A stretch of 64,000 nt of DNA, taken from positions 1 through 64,000 of the forward strand of contig CALVAP010000015.1 of the NCBI GenBank assembly GCA_944325625.1, read 5' to 3'. A program made the position numbers and the translations under genes. Origin of the DNA: Candidatus Gastranaerophilales bacterium (GTDB taxonomy: Bacteria > Cyanobacteriota > Vampirovibrionia > Gastranaerophilales > Gastranaerophilaceae). Positions 34,531 to 43,903 of this stretch are shown here, piece by piece; within the stretch, counting starts at the first letter, position 1; each line of letters begins with the position of its first letter. Below the pieces are notes generated by a model. It searched no databases, was not told where the DNA came from, and saw only the letters and a program-made list of their open reading frames with translations.

Positions 34531-35499
34531 TTGAACTACAATAAAAAATGTTCAATGGTAGAGCCTTTAGTAGATGAAGATAGAGATTTAGCAAGGATTG
34601 TCGATTTTCTGGATGATGAAGGATTTGAGGGGGAGGAACCTGTAACTTTTAATGCTATTGCTCACAAGGATGATATTTTACAAATATATTTAAAAGATAT
34701 TGGAAAGTATAAACTCTTAAAGCGTGATGACGAAAGAGAGCTGGGCAGGATTATAAAAACAGGAAAAAAGAAAGAAGCCGATTATGCTATGAAGAAGCTT
34801 ATTCAGGCGAACTTGAGGTTAGTGGTAAGTATAGCAAAGAAATATGTTGGTCATGGAATATTATTTATGGATTTGGTGCAAGAAGGTTCCTTAGGGCTAA
34901 TCAAAGCGGCAGAGAAATTTGATTATTCAAAAGGGTTTAAGTTTTCCACATATGCGACCTGGTGGATAAAACAGGCGATAGTGAGGGCAATAGCAAATAG
35001 TTCGCGAACAATCAGGCTACCTGTATATATGGCGGATAAAATAAGACAGGTTAAAAAGGCTATAGTCGAGATGTCTTTTTCGACTGGTCGTGAGCCGACA
35101 GACGAGGAGCTTGCGTTAGAGTTAAATATGCCCTTAAAGAAATTACAAGCTGTAAAAAGGGCAATGATACCCGCTCCGCTTAGTTTGGATGTGCCAATAG
35201 CAGAAGATTTGTGTTTAGAAGATTATATAGCAGATGATTCGTACAGGGCGCCAGAAGTAGTGGTTGAGAAAGATTGCTTGAAGTCTGATGTTATGAAATG
35301 CTTGGAGATGCTATCAGAGAGAGAGCAAAAAATATTGATAAGCAGATTTGGGCTATGTGGTAACCGTGTAAAAACGCTTGGTGAATTAGGTAAACAGTTT
35401 AATTTTTCCAAAGAAAGAATAAGACAGCTCGAAAGCGGTATCTTAAAGAAAATAAAGTACATGAAAGAGGTTTCACATCTTAAAGATTATCTAAATTAG
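34531..35499 (+). CDS. Sigma-70 family RNA polymerase sigma factor (group 2 type)
   Basis: Region 1.2 ([17 protein letters not shown]), region 2 ([23 protein letters not shown], then [13 protein letters not shown], the -10-reading helix), region 3 and region 4 ([15 protein letters not shown] and [16 protein letters not shown], the -35-reading helix-turn-helix) are all present. Only 322 residues with a short acidic N-terminus and no region 1.1 or long spacer, so it resembles alternative RpoD-like sigma factors rather than the primary one. The start is TTG at 34531 with GGAGG seven bases upstream. Confidence 0.93.
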   Translation: MNYNKKCSMVEPLVDEDRDLARIVDFLDDEGFEGEEPVTFNAIAHKDDILQIYLKDIGKYKLLKRDDERELGRIIKTGKKKEADYAMKKLIQANLRLVVSIAKKYVGHGILFMDLVQEGSLGLIKAAEKFDYSKGFKFSTYATWWIKQAIVRAIANSSRTIRLPVYMADKIRQVKKAIVEMSFSTGREPTDEELALELNMPLKKLQAVKRAMIPAPLSLDVPIAEDLCLEDYIADDSYRAPEVVVEKDCLKSDVMKCLEMLSEREQKILISRFGLCGNRVKTLGELGKQFNFSKERIRQLESGILKKIKYMKEVSHLKDYLN

Positions 35500-35560
35500 G
35501 GGTTGAAATTCTGACGATAAATTGTTATTATAATGATAGAAAACATTTATTGAGGAAGGC

Positions 35561-35893
35561 ATGTACACAGACTATCTAAAAATTGAAAGCGGAAGAAAAA
35601 ATGACAAAAAAGAACTGGAACTGGGCATAAATTATGGCTATATAGATAGAGTTGCAGCAGTTTTTGATTTTCGACACAGCATGCCTCAGAATGTAACGGG
35701 TTATAAGCTATCTTTGGATATAGAAAACACAGACAAAGCTACTTTATGTGAGTTGGAAAAGTTAATTTCATCAGAGAATAAGATTATAAATGCTATTATA
35801 TCGTTGGATGGAATAATCTCGAAGGGAAAAGCTAAGATAGCGCAAATGTTCTCATTTGACGGTGTTTCATATGATGTAGAGATAACAAATTAA
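35561..35893 (+). CDS. Hypothetical protein
   Basis: 110 residues, no signal peptide or membrane segment, family not recognised. Alternating short strands and helices (NYGYIDRVAAVFDF, GYKLSLDIE, LEKLISSENKIINAIISL, IAQMFSFDGVSYDVEI) suggest one small alpha/beta domain. RBS GAGGAAGG. It is followed immediately by a strong terminator, which makes it a defined transcription unit, possibly with the sigma factor gene 61 bases upstream. Confidence 0.65.
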   Translation: MYTDYLKIESGRKNDKKELELGINYGYIDRVAAVFDFRHSMPQNVTGYKLSLDIENTDKATLCELEKLISSENKIINAIISLDGIISKGKAKIAQMFSFDGVSYDVEITN

Positions 35894-35917
35894 AACCGAG
35901 CGATTGCTCGGTTTTTT
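35892..35917 (+). terminator. Rho-independent terminator
   Basis: AAAACCGAGC-GATT-GCTCGGTTTT, perfect ten-base stem and T run, overlapping the stop codon of the gene at 35561. Confidence 0.92.
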
Positions 35918-35974
35918 GTAGAAACTGTGATTTCTTAACAAAACTTAGAAGCATGGCTTAAATTGGCATGGTTA

Positions 35975-35983
35975 TGCTAAAAT
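35975..35983 (+). promoter_or_regulatory. Extended -10 promoter of the gatC-aroH operon
   Basis: TGCTAAAAT, 25 bases before the gatC ATG and 57 bases after the preceding terminator. It is the only clear promoter for the eight genes that follow. Confidence 0.6.
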
Positions 35984-36008
35984 TTTGTAAGGAAAGAGGA
36001 TATGTGAA

Positions 36009-36290
36009 ATGATAGAAATTAAAGATGTAGAGCATGTTGCAAAGTTGGCAAGGCTTGAGCTGACAGAAGAGGAAAAAAAGAAATTTTCAAATCAGTTGAG
36101 CAGTATATTGGAATATGTGGAAGAGATGAACGAAGTAGACACAACTGATGTTGAACCGATGTCGCATGCAATCCATTTTGTAAATGTAATGAGAGAAGAT
36201 GAAGTAAAATACGAGCAAACAAAAGAAGAATTGATGGAAAATGCGCCATTTGAGGAGGACGGATTTTTCAGAGTTCCAAAAATCAATTAG
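36009..36290 (+). CDS. gatC: Asp/Glu-tRNA amidotransferase subunit C
   Basis: The small subunit of GatCAB, which amidates Glu-tRNA(Gln) or Asp-tRNA(Asn). VEHVAKLARLELTEEEKKKFSNQLSSILEYVEEMNEVDT and the later MREDEV are family signatures. 93 residues, full length. gatA and gatB are not adjacent. RBS AAGGAAAGAGGA. First gene of a compact operon for nucleotide, amino acid and translation functions. Confidence 0.95.
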   Translation: MIEIKDVEHVAKLARLELTEEEKKKFSNQLSSILEYVEEMNEVDTTDVEPMSHAIHFVNVMREDEVKYEQTKEELMENAPFEEDGFFRVPKIN

Positions 36291-36313
36291 ACTTAAAAAG
36301 ATAGTGGGGAAGA

Positions 36314-37936
36314 ATGACAAAGTATATATTTGTAACAGGGGGAGTAGTATCATCGCTTGGAAAAGGGATAGTTGCAGCGTCATTGGGAAAACTTTTGACG
36401 GCTAGGGGCTATTCTGTAGTTATACAAAAGTTCGACCCTTATATAAATGTTGATCCGGGAACGATGAGTCCGTTTCAGCATGGAGAAGTTTTTGTAACGG
36501 ATGATGGAGCAGAAACTGATTTAGACTTAGGTCATTACGAGAGATTTACGGGAACAAATCTTGGTAAGATTAATAACGTCACCTCAGGAAGCGTATATCA
36601 GACAGTAATAAAAAAAGAGAGAAGGGGAGATTATTTAGGGGCTACGGTTCAGACAATTCCTCATATTACAAACGAAATTAAATCAAGATTGAAGAAGGCA
36701 ACAACTCAGTTCAAGCCTGATTTTTTGATAGCAGAAATCGGGGGCACAATAGGAGATATTGAGGGATTACCTTTTATAGAGGCAATAAGACAATTTCGTT
36801 CGGAAGTGGGCTTTGGAAACAGCATCTCAATCCATGTAACGCTTATACCATATTTACAAGCTGCAGGAGAGATGAAGACTAAACCATCCCAACATAGTGT
36901 TACAACTCTCAGAAGTTATGGAATACAGCCTGAAATATTAGTTTGTAGAACGTCAAAATCTATTCCCAAAAAAGAAATTGAGAAGCTGGCGCTTTTCTGT
37001 TCTGTGCCCAAGGAAGCAGTTATTGAGTGTAAAGACTTAAAGAGTATTTATGAAGTACCGTTGGCATTAGAGGAGCAAAATCTTGCATCTGTGGTACTGT
37101 CAAGATTACAAATGAAAGATAAAACACCAAAGCTTGAAGAGTGGAGAAAGCTTGTAGAAAAGATAAAAAACCCGCAAAAGACTTTTAATGTTGTTATAGC
37201 CGGTAAGTATACAAAGTTGAGTGATGCCTACATATCTGTTGTTGAATCATTAAAACACGCAGGTTATGCGCACAGTGCACAAATTAATATCAAATGGGTG
37301 TCTGCGGATGAGTGTATAGATGAAGCAAAAGCAAAAGAAGCGATGAAAGATGCAGATGCACTTGTTGTTCCGGGCGGATTTGGAGTTAGAGGAATAGAAG
37401 GTAAGCTTAATGTTATAAGAATAGCCAGAGAAAAGAATATTCCATTTTTAGGTCTGTGCCTGGGAATGCAGTGTGCAGTAATAGAGTATGCAAGAAATGT
37501 TGTTGGTTGGAAAGATGCGAATTCAACCGAATTTGAAGAGGGAACAACGCACCCTGTGATAGACCTTATGTTGGAGCAAAAGAATGTAGAGGGATATGGC
37601 GGAACGATGCGTTTAGGTCAATACGAATGTCGATTGACAAAAGGGACAAAGGCACAAAAAGCTTATGGAAAAGATGTTATTTTTGAGCGTCATAGACACA
37701 GATATGAAGTAAATCATGAGCTAAGAAAGCAAATATCTGATGCGGGATTAGTTTTTTCAGGCATGTCCCCTGATGGGATGCTAGCGGAAATAGTGGAACT
37801 TCCGCAAAATGATTGGTTTGTGGCGTGTCAGTTTCATCCGGAGTTCAAATCCAGACCCGAAAAACCGCATCCGCTTTTTAAAGGTTTAATTTCTGCCGTT
37901 GACAAGCAGAAAAGTTCAAAAAATCAGGTTAAGTAA
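36314..37936 (+). CDS. pyrG: CTP synthase
   Basis: Makes CTP from UTP, ATP and glutamine. The N-terminal amidoligase half begins FVTGGVVSSLGKGIVAASLG (P-loop) and has the CTP/UTP-binding EIGGTIGDIEGLPF. The glutaminase half has PGGFGVRG, the nucleophile in GLCLGMQCAVIEYARNV and the His-Glu pair in CQFHPEFKSRP. 540 residues, normal length, all key residues present. Confidence 0.97.
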   Translation: MTKYIFVTGGVVSSLGKGIVAASLGKLLTARGYSVVIQKFDPYINVDPGTMSPFQHGEVFVTDDGAETDLDLGHYERFTGTNLGKINNVTSGSVYQTVIKKERRGDYLGATVQTIPHITNEIKSRLKKATTQFKPDFLIAEIGGTIGDIEGLPFIEAIRQFRSEVGFGNSISIHVTLIPYLQAAGEMKTKPSQHSVTTLRSYGIQPEILVCRTSKSIPKKEIEKLALFCSVPKEAVIECKDLKSIYEVPLALEEQNLASVVLSRLQMKDKTPKLEEWRKLVEKIKNPQKTFNVVIAGKYTKLSDAYISVVESLKHAGYAHSAQINIKWVSADECIDEAKAKEAMKDADALVVPGGFGVRGIEGKLNVIRIAREKNIPFLGLCLGMQCAVIEYARNVVGWKDANSTEFEEGTTHPVIDLMLEQKNVEGYGGTMRLGQYECRLTKGTKAQKAYGKDVIFERHRHRYEVNHELRKQISDAGLVFSGMSPDGMLAEIVELPQNDWFVACQFHPEFKSRPEKPHPLFKGLISAVDKQKSSKNQVK

Positions 37937-37971
37937 ATAATAATAGTAAATAAAGATAAAGAGGTAATGAG

Positions 37972-39348
37972 ATGGAAAAAGTATCAAGACAACACCCAAA
38001 AGAACAAGATAAAATACAAAGACGCTCAAATTTTGATGCAGTAGAGGAGAATTTGACAGCAGAACAGGTAAAACTGGAAGCGTCAAGATGTTTGAGTTGT
38101 AAAAATGCCAGATGTGTTCAGGGCTGTCCTGTAAATATAAATATACCGGGATTTATAAGTGCTTTGAAGGAGGATAATCTTGAAAAAGCAGGTGATGTAA
38201 TAAGAGAAACCAGCTTGTTACCGTCTGTATGTGGAAGAGTCTGTCCGCAAGAGCGTCAGTGCGAAGGGAAATGCGTATTGGGAATAAAAGGCGAGCCGGT
38301 TGCTATTGGTGCATTGGAAAGATATGTAGGCGATAATACAGCAATGAAAATAGGTGAAATTAAGCCAACAGGTAAAAAAGTTGCAGTAGTCGGTTCTGGT
38401 TGTGCAGGGATAACAGCAGCAGCGGACTTAAGAAAGGCAGGACACGAGGTTGTAGTGTTTGAAGCGTTGCATAAACTTGGCGGCGTATTAAGATATGGCA
38501 TTCCACCGTTTAGACTTCCTCGAACAGTTTTAGATAGAGAAATAGATACATTAAAAAGCATTGGTGTAAAATTTGAAACGAACGTTATTGTTGGAAAATC
38601 GATAACAATTAATCAACTTAAAGAAGATGGTTTTGATGCTATATTTATATGTTCAGGTGCCGGTTTGCCAAAGATGATGGGGATTCCGGGCGAAAATTTA
38701 AACGGAGTATATTCGGCAAATGAATTTTTGACCAGAGTAAACCTAATGGGTGCGAACAAAGCAGAAACCCCGACCCCACTTCGAGTAGGCAAGAAAGCAG
38801 CAATAATTGGCGGAGGAAACGTAGCTATGGATGCTGCAAGAACAGCTGTAAGGGTAGGTTTTGAAGAGGTTTCAATTTTATATAGAAGAACAGAAGCCGA
38901 GCTTCCTGCGAGATTGGAAGAAATTCGTCACGCTAAAGAAGAAGGGGTTGCATTCAAATTTTTGCATGCACCTGCAGAAATATATGGCGAAGACGGATAT
39001 GTAAAAGGCATGAGGTTTGATATTATGGAGTTGGGAGAACCTGATGAATCAGGAAGAAGAAGACCAGTTCCGACCGGTAAGAGTGAAGACATGGACTTTG
39101 ATACGGTAATAGTTGCACTTGGAACCGGACCAAATCCGATTATCCAAAAATCGGCAGAAAGCGAAGGATTAAAGATAGAGACAGACAGAAAAGGTTACAT
39201 AGTTGTGCAAGAGGACACAAGAGAAACATCGCTGGAAAATGTATATGCAGGAGGCGATGTAGCACCGGTAGGTGAATCAAATGCTATAAATGCGATGGGA
39301 GCAGGAAAGAGAGCAGCAGCAGCGATTAATGAACTTCTTGCCCAATAA
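37972..39348 (+). CDS. gltD: NADPH-dependent glutamate synthase small-subunit-like protein
   Basis: An Fe-S flavoprotein that passes electrons from NADPH. CLSCKNARCVQGCPVNI and CGRVCPQERQCEGKC are the two N-terminal cysteine clusters; VAVVGSGCAGITAAADLRKAG binds FAD and AAIIGGGNVAMDAARTAVR binds NADPH; YAGGDVAPVGESNAINAM is the C-terminal FAD signature. Full length (458). There is no gltB next to it, so either the large subunit is elsewhere or it acts as a stand-alone GltA/NfnB-type reductase. RBS AAAGAGG. Confidence 0.92.
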   Translation: MEKVSRQHPKEQDKIQRRSNFDAVEENLTAEQVKLEASRCLSCKNARCVQGCPVNINIPGFISALKEDNLEKAGDVIRETSLLPSVCGRVCPQERQCEGKCVLGIKGEPVAIGALERYVGDNTAMKIGEIKPTGKKVAVVGSGCAGITAAADLRKAGHEVVVFEALHKLGGVLRYGIPPFRLPRTVLDREIDTLKSIGVKFETNVIVGKSITINQLKEDGFDAIFICSGAGLPKMMGIPGENLNGVYSANEFLTRVNLMGANKAETPTPLRVGKKAAIIGGGNVAMDAARTAVRVGFEEVSILYRRTEAELPARLEEIRHAKEEGVAFKFLHAPAEIYGEDGYVKGMRFDIMELGEPDESGRRRPVPTGKSEDMDFDTVIVALGTGPNPIIQKSAESEGLKIETDRKGYIVVQEDTRETSLENVYAGGDVAPVGESNAINAMGAGKRAAAAINELLAQ

Positions 39349-39363
39349 TAGAAAGAGGTGCAA

Positions 39364-40599
39364 ATGGAACTCGATATTATAAAAAGTACGGATTCAGAGG
39401 TTGCAGAGCTTATTGAAAAAGAGCTTGAGCGGCAGAGAAATACGTTGGAATTGATAGCCAGCGAGAATTTTACATCGAAAGCTGTAATGGCGGCTTGCGG
39501 GACTGTACTGACTAATAAATACGCAGAAGGTAAACCGCATAAAAGGTTTTATAACGGATGTGAAAATGTAGATGCAATAGAAGAACTGGCTCAGAAACGT
39601 TGTTGTGAGTTGTTTGGAGTTGAGCATGCAAATGTGCAGCCACATTCCGGAGCGCAGGCGAATATGGCAGTTTTTCTTTATGCATTAAAGCCCGGTGATA
39701 CGGTTTTGGGGATGGACTTATCGAATGGCGGACATTTAAGCCATGGCTCGCCGGTTAATTTTTCGGGGATGTATTTTAACATTGTAAGCTATGGAGTTAA
39801 TGAGAATGGCGAAATAGATTACGAAGACGTTGAGAAAAAAGCACTTGAGTGCAAGCCCAAAATGATAATTTGTGGAGCATCTAACTATTCCAAGATAATA
39901 GACTTTAAGCGGTTTAAAGAAATAGCAGATAAAGTAGGCGCATATTTAATGGCGGATATAGCGCATATAGCAGCGTTAGTAGCGACGGGTGAGCATCCTT
40001 CGCCAGCAGAATATGCTGATTTTGTAACGACAACGACGCATAAAACGCTGAGAGGTCCAAGGGGCGGTATAGTGATGTGCAAACAAGAGCACGCCTTGGG
40101 CATAGATAAGGCTGTTTTTCCGGGGATACAAGGCGGTCCTTTAGAGCACATAATAGCTGCAAAAGCGGTTGCACTAAAAGAGGCACTAAAACCTGAGTTT
40201 AAAGAGTATGCAAAGCAGATTATAAAAAATGCTAAAGCACTTGCAGATTCACTTATGTCTAATGGAATGGATATTATTGGCAATGGTACGGAAAATCACT
40301 TGATGACGTTAGATTTAAGAAAATATGGAAAAACAGGAAAAGATATAGCAAATGTGTTGGAGGAAGTTGGAATAACCGCAAACAAAAACACGGTGCCCAA
40401 TGACCCGCAAAGTCCTTTTGTAACCAGTGGAATAAGACTTGGTGTTCCTGCTTTGACAACACGTGGTTTGAAAGAAGATGATATGAAAGAAGTTGGCGAG
40501 ATTATAGCTTTGGCAGTATTGAATTCAGATGACAAAGAAAAGCTTGCGCAGTTGCGAGAACGTTCTCAAAAACTTTGTGACAAGTATCCTTTATATTAA
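39364..40599 (+). CDS. glyA: Serine hydroxymethyltransferase
   Basis: Interconverts serine and glycine with tetrahydrofolate. [42 protein letters not shown] and the PLP-lysine motif [15 protein letters not shown] are present. 411 residues from ATG at 39364, placed by AGAGG five bases upstream; a GTG at 39358 is inside that site. It supplies one-carbon units, which fits the formyltransferase gene downstream. Confidence 0.97.
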   Translation: MELDIIKSTDSEVAELIEKELERQRNTLELIASENFTSKAVMAACGTVLTNKYAEGKPHKRFYNGCENVDAIEELAQKRCCELFGVEHANVQPHSGAQANMAVFLYALKPGDTVLGMDLSNGGHLSHGSPVNFSGMYFNIVSYGVNENGEIDYEDVEKKALECKPKMIICGASNYSKIIDFKRFKEIADKVGAYLMADIAHIAALVATGEHPSPAEYADFVTTTTHKTLRGPRGGIVMCKQEHALGIDKAVFPGIQGGPLEHIIAAKAVALKEALKPEFKEYAKQIIKNAKALADSLMSNGMDIIGNGTENHLMTLDLRKYGKTGKDIANVLEEVGITANKNTVPNDPQSPFVTSGIRLGVPALTTRGLKEDDMKEVGEIIALAVLNSDDKEKLAQLRERSQKLCDKYPLY

Positions 40600-40611
40600 A
40601 GAGGCAGAAAA

Positions 40612-41649
40612 ATGACGCTTTTACAATTATCAGATGCTCATATAGTAGGAACAATTATTTCGTATTTGCTTGGGGTTTTTATAGTCCCGTTGGTCATTTC
40701 TTTTTCAAAGAAGAAGGGGCTGGTAGACAATCCCGGTGAAAGAAAAATACATGACCATCCAGTCTCAAGGCTTGGAGGTGTTTCTATTTGGGTTAGCACT
40801 ATGCTTACTTTTTTAGTGTTAGTAATTTTGAGTTTTTATCCAAAAGGTTCGTTGCTTTCAGGGATTTTGTTGGGCGGATCATTGATGTTCTTTTTAGGAC
40901 TCGTGGATGATGTATATTGTCTTAATGCTAAATTCAAATTGCTTATACAGGTTTCTATTGCGACGATAGTGTATTTGTTGGGGATAAGAATAGATACAAT
41001 TTATAATCCCTTTGGGGATTTGATTCAGTTGAATATGTTGATTTCATACATTCTTACAATACTATGGATTGTTGGGATAAGCAATGCAGTTAATTTTATA
41101 GACGGTATAGACGGTTTGGCGGGCTCGATAATAACAATAAGTGCAGTTACATTGGGAGTTATATCGGTTACGGTTGCGCCAACTAATGTTTCGTCTTTGA
41201 TTGCCTTCATTTTAGCAGGTTCAATGCTTGCGTTTTTGACATATAATTTTAATCCGGCAAAGATTTTTATGGGAGATTCCGGTGCGCTTTTTGGCGGATT
41301 TATGCTGGCGGTTTTGTCTATAACGGGCGTGATAAACAATGATACAATTGCAATGTATGTTCCAATATTAATTTTATCAGTACCGATTATGGATATTACG
41401 TTTTCAAGTCTGAGGAGAATTGCAAAAGGGAAATCACCATTTGTTGCGGATAGTGAGCATATTCATCATAAACTGTTGCATGCCGGATTGTCGCAGAACA
41501 AAACGGTTCTTGTTTTGGCAATAGTAGCAATAATTTCAGGTGCTTTGGCATCGCTTGTAATCAATACATCAATCCTTAAATACTTCTTGTATGCGGTGGC
41601 TGTGTCTGTTATATTATTGTTGTTGAGTTTTTTCGCGAAACAGAAGTAA
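40612..41649 (+). CDS. Undecaprenyl-phosphate N-acetylhexosamine 1-phosphate transferase (WecA/TagO/MraY family)
   Basis: About ten membrane segments with the family motifs: DNPGERKIHDHPVSRLGG, GLVDDVYCLNAKFKL (the DDx region), NAVNFIDGIDGLAG, FMGDSGALFGGF and the final HIHHKLLHAG. The H-I-H-H element points to the WecA/TagO branch rather than MraY. It loads a sugar phosphate on undecaprenyl phosphate, the first step of a cell-surface glycan, and is separate from the sugar transferase at 8683. RBS AGAGGCAG. Confidence 0.92.
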   Translation: MTLLQLSDAHIVGTIISYLLGVFIVPLVISFSKKKGLVDNPGERKIHDHPVSRLGGVSIWVSTMLTFLVLVILSFYPKGSLLSGILLGGSLMFFLGLVDDVYCLNAKFKLLIQVSIATIVYLLGIRIDTIYNPFGDLIQLNMLISYILTILWIVGISNAVNFIDGIDGLAGSIITISAVTLGVISVTVAPTNVSSLIAFILAGSMLAFLTYNFNPAKIFMGDSGALFGGFMLAVLSITGVINNDTIAMYVPILILSVPIMDITFSSLRRIAKGKSPFVADSEHIHHKLLHAGLSQNKTVLVLAIVAIISGALASLVINTSILKYFLYAVAVSVILLLLSFFAKQK

Positions 41650-41661
41650 TAGGAATGAGAA

Positions 41662-42237
41662 ATGGCTATAAAAAAGATTGTAAAATACGGAGATGATTTT
41701 CTAAGACAACCTTCAAAAGAGGTTCATAAAGTATCGAAAAAGGTACAGGATTTAATCCGTGATTTGCTAGATACGATGTATGCGAGCAATGGAGTAGGTT
41801 TGGCAGCTCCTCAGATTGGAGAACATTTAAGGGTATTCGTTATTGATACTTCGACAAATGATGAACCGCTTAACCCTATAGTTTTTATAAATCCTAAAAT
41901 AATAAAGAAATCAGGTGCAGTGGTTAGTCATGAAGGTTGTTTGAGCTTTCCGGAAGCATATACTGATGTTAGAAGATACAAAAATGTCATGGTGAAAGCT
42001 CTTGATAGACATGGAAAACCCTTTGTATTGGAGGCAAAAGATGGAAGTCTTTTGGCAAGAGCAATACAGCATGAGTTTGATCATTTGGAAGGTATTTTGT
42101 TTATAGACCATGTGAGAAACAGATTTGAAGCAGATAAAGTTTTAATGGAGCATGGATTGCCGCCGGTAGAGGAAGATAAATTATTGGACGAGGCGGAGAT
42201 GGAAGAAATGTTAAAAGAGGACGGTACTGTTGATTAA
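41662..42237 (+). CDS. def: Peptide deformylase
   Basis: Removes formyl from nascent N-terminal methionine. The three motifs are GVGLAAPQIG, EGCLSFPE (Cys metal ligand) and QHEFDHLEG (HEXXH metal site). 191 residues with an acidic tail. Its end overlaps fmt by eight bases, the common def-fmt pairing. Confidence 0.97.
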   Translation: MAIKKIVKYGDDFLRQPSKEVHKVSKKVQDLIRDLLDTMYASNGVGLAAPQIGEHLRVFVIDTSTNDEPLNPIVFINPKIIKKSGAVVSHEGCLSFPEAYTDVRRYKNVMVKALDRHGKPFVLEAKDGSLLARAIQHEFDHLEGILFIDHVRNRFEADKVLMEHGLPPVEEDKLLDEAEMEEMLKEDGTVD

Positions 42238-43171
42238 GGTAGTATTTTTAGGAACGCCAAAAATAGCAGTCAAGTCGTTGGAGTATTTAATAAATTCACC
42301 GGAAATAGAAGTCTGTGCTATAGTAACACAGCAGGATAAGCCTTGCGGACGAGGTCACAAGCTTAGTTGTCCGCCGGTAAAAGAGATAGCACAAAAGTAC
42401 GGAATAGAAGTCCTCCAGCCAAAATCGATTAGAAAAGAACCCGAAATTATAGCAAAATTGAAGTCAAAGGAGCCTGATTTCTTTGTAACATTTGCGTTCG
42501 GGCAAATTTTATCGCAAGAAGTTTTAGATATACCAAAATATGCAACAGTGAACCTGCATGCATCATTGTTGCCAAAATATAGAGGCGCCAATCCTATCCA
42601 GCGCTGTATATACAACGGTGATAGCATAACCGGTATAACCACCATGATTACGGTCTTAGAGCTGGATGCCGGTGATATTTGTATGTGTGAAGAAATTGAG
42701 ATATTACCGAGAATGACAGATATGGAACTGGCTGAAATTATTTCAGAAAAATCTCCAAAAATGATAGAGGAAACTCTAAAAGGTCTTAAAACAGGTAGCC
42801 TGACGCCCCAAAAACAGGATGAAACTCAAGTTACCTTTGCAAATAAGTTCATAAAACAGGATGGAAAGATAGATTTTGATAAAACTGCAAGGGAAATAGT
42901 AAATCAGATAAGAGCTATGTATTCTTGGCCAAATGCTTATACATATTACAAAAATAAGATGATAAAGATATTAAAGGCACAAGCAATTCCATATGAAGGT
43001 TGTGAAAATGCAGCAGCTGTAATATCAGTGAATAAAGAAGGAATAGAGGTTTGTGCCGGCGGTGATAAGCTCTTAATAGAGCTGGTAAAACCTGAAGGTA
43101 AAGGGTTAATGAGTGCATATTCGTGGGCAAACGGTTCAGGAATTAAGGCAGGAGACAAGTTTGGAGAGTAG
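42230..43171 (+). CDS. fmt: Methionyl-tRNA formyltransferase
   Basis: Formylates initiator Met-tRNA with 10-formyl-THF. VVFLGTPKIAVKSLEYL, VTQQDKPCGRGHKL, VNLHASLLPKYRGANPIQRCI (catalytic Asn/His) and LELDAGDIC are present. 313 residues, full length with C-terminal tRNA-binding domain. It starts at TTG 42230 with AGAGG nine bases upstream. Confidence 0.96.
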   Translation: MIKVVFLGTPKIAVKSLEYLINSPEIEVCAIVTQQDKPCGRGHKLSCPPVKEIAQKYGIEVLQPKSIRKEPEIIAKLKSKEPDFFVTFAFGQILSQEVLDIPKYATVNLHASLLPKYRGANPIQRCIYNGDSITGITTMITVLELDAGDICMCEEIEILPRMTDMELAEIISEKSPKMIEETLKGLKTGSLTPQKQDETQVTFANKFIKQDGKIDFDKTAREIVNQIRAMYSWPNAYTYYKNKMIKILKAQAIPYEGCENAAAVISVNKEGIEVCAGGDKLLIELVKPEGKGLMSAYSWANGSGIKAGDKFGE

Positions 43172-43172
43172 C

Positions 43173-43541
43173 ATGGGAATTGTTGCAATACGAGGAGCTA
43201 TAACTGTAGATGAAAATACGCAAGAAGCAATAAAAAATGCGACAGTAGAGTTATTTCAAGAAGTAATGTCACAAAATAAGCTGCAAACTGAAGATGTTTT
43301 GTACATAAACTTTTCAGCGACGAAAGATATAACAAAAGTTTATCCTGCAAAATTCATAAGAACTGAACTTGGGATTTCGACAATACCAATGATGTGCTAC
43401 CAAGAAATGGGAGTAGAAGGGTCTTTGCAGATGTGCCTCAGATTATTAATTGTAGTAAATACAATTAATGACAAATATAAAGTGAAGCATGTTTATTTAA
43501 AAGGGGCAAAAGTTTTGCGCCCGGATATTGCCAACAGTTAA
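43173..43541 (+). CDS. aroH: Monofunctional chorismate mutase (AroH class)
   Basis: Converts chorismate to prephenate. Resembles the small Bacillus subtilis AroH: VAIRGAITVDENTQEAI, INFSATKDITKVYPAKFIR, MMCYQEMGVEGSLQMCLRLL and HVYLKGAKVLRPD correspond to the trimeric beta-barrel fold with its active-site Arg, Glu and Cys. 122 residues from ATG 43173, one base after the fmt stop and with GGAGA upstream. Last gene of the operon; no other shikimate gene is here. Confidence 0.92.
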   Translation: MGIVAIRGAITVDENTQEAIKNATVELFQEVMSQNKLQTEDVLYINFSATKDITKVYPAKFIRTELGISTIPMMCYQEMGVEGSLQMCLRLLIVVNTINDKYKVKHVYLKGAKVLRPDIANS

Positions 43542-43551
43542 GCTATTCTAT

Positions 43552-43576
43552 AAAAAAATAGGGGCATAAGCCCCTA
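43552..43576 (-). terminator. Rho-independent terminator facing left
   Basis: Minus strand: TAGGGGC-TTAT-GCCCCTA followed by seven Ts. On the plus strand the stem is followed by GCTGTC, so it does not serve aroH well. Confidence 0.75.
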
Positions 43577-43785
43577 GCTGTCTGGAATTAAGAATAGTTG
43601 GAAGTATGAAAAAGATTAATTATATATAACAATATTTTAGGTGTTAGTGCAATTACCCAGTGGTTTATAGTTAAATTGCTCTTTAGGCTAGCTCTAGCGA
43701 CCAAACTAAAATAGTGCCTGTAAAGAATAAGTGTATACTTTGCACTAATTGCGAAACGTAATAAATAAAAGGATTTTGAGCCATT
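43552..43785 (-). ncRNA. Candidate structured small RNA
   Basis: Plus-strand TTAGTGCAA (43644-43652) pairs exactly with TTGCACTAA (43740-43748). Inside and on the same axis are TTTAG/CTAAA (43682-43686 with 43706-43710) and a tip hairpin GGCTA-GCTC-TAGC. TAGTGC at 43712-43717 offers a competing partner. On the minus strand a possible promoter (TTGTCA, 17 bases, TATTAA at about 43815-43788) precedes this, and the terminator at 43552-43576 follows, giving an RNA near 230 bases. It matches no RNA family I can name. Orientation and existence are inference. Confidence 0.4.
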
Positions 43786-43808
43786 GTTAATAAACTTAAT
43801 ATTAGTAC

Positions 43809-43837
43809 TTGACAAAAAAATATATATGTTGCATAAT
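43809..43837 (+). promoter_or_regulatory. Sigma-70-type promoter
   Basis: TTGACA (43809-43814), 17-base spacer, CATAAT (43832-43837). It drives the gene at 43904 with a leader of about 60 bases. The best -35/-10 match in the window. Confidence 0.8.
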
Positions 43838-43903
43838 GAAAGTGTTGAATGAAGTGTAAATAAAACACTTAATCAAAACAAAAGAGAACTTGGTAGAAAG
43901 AAA

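Larger units (their letters stand above)
43542..43903. other. Gene-free 362-base interval with structured elements
   Basis: No coding region is supported. It contains, from left to right, a minus-strand terminator (43552-43576), a coaxial nest of inverted repeats (43644-43748) and a strong plus-strand promoter (43809-43837). AT-rich frames on both strands lack ribosome-binding sites. Confidence 0.6.

Noticed and set aside
36019-36383. Three minus frames across gatC and pyrG start
   Set aside because: Antisense to conserved genes with full motifs; no start signals.
43113-43172. Earlier start for chorismate mutase inside fmt
   Set aside because: The extra residues do not match the family, and ATG 43173 has GGAGA directly upstream.
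43588-43868. Minus-strand open frames in the aroH/43904 gap
   Set aside because: No ribosome-binding site, TTG start, composition dictated by AT-rich sequence, and they overlap the repeat nest; better explained as RNA or spacer.
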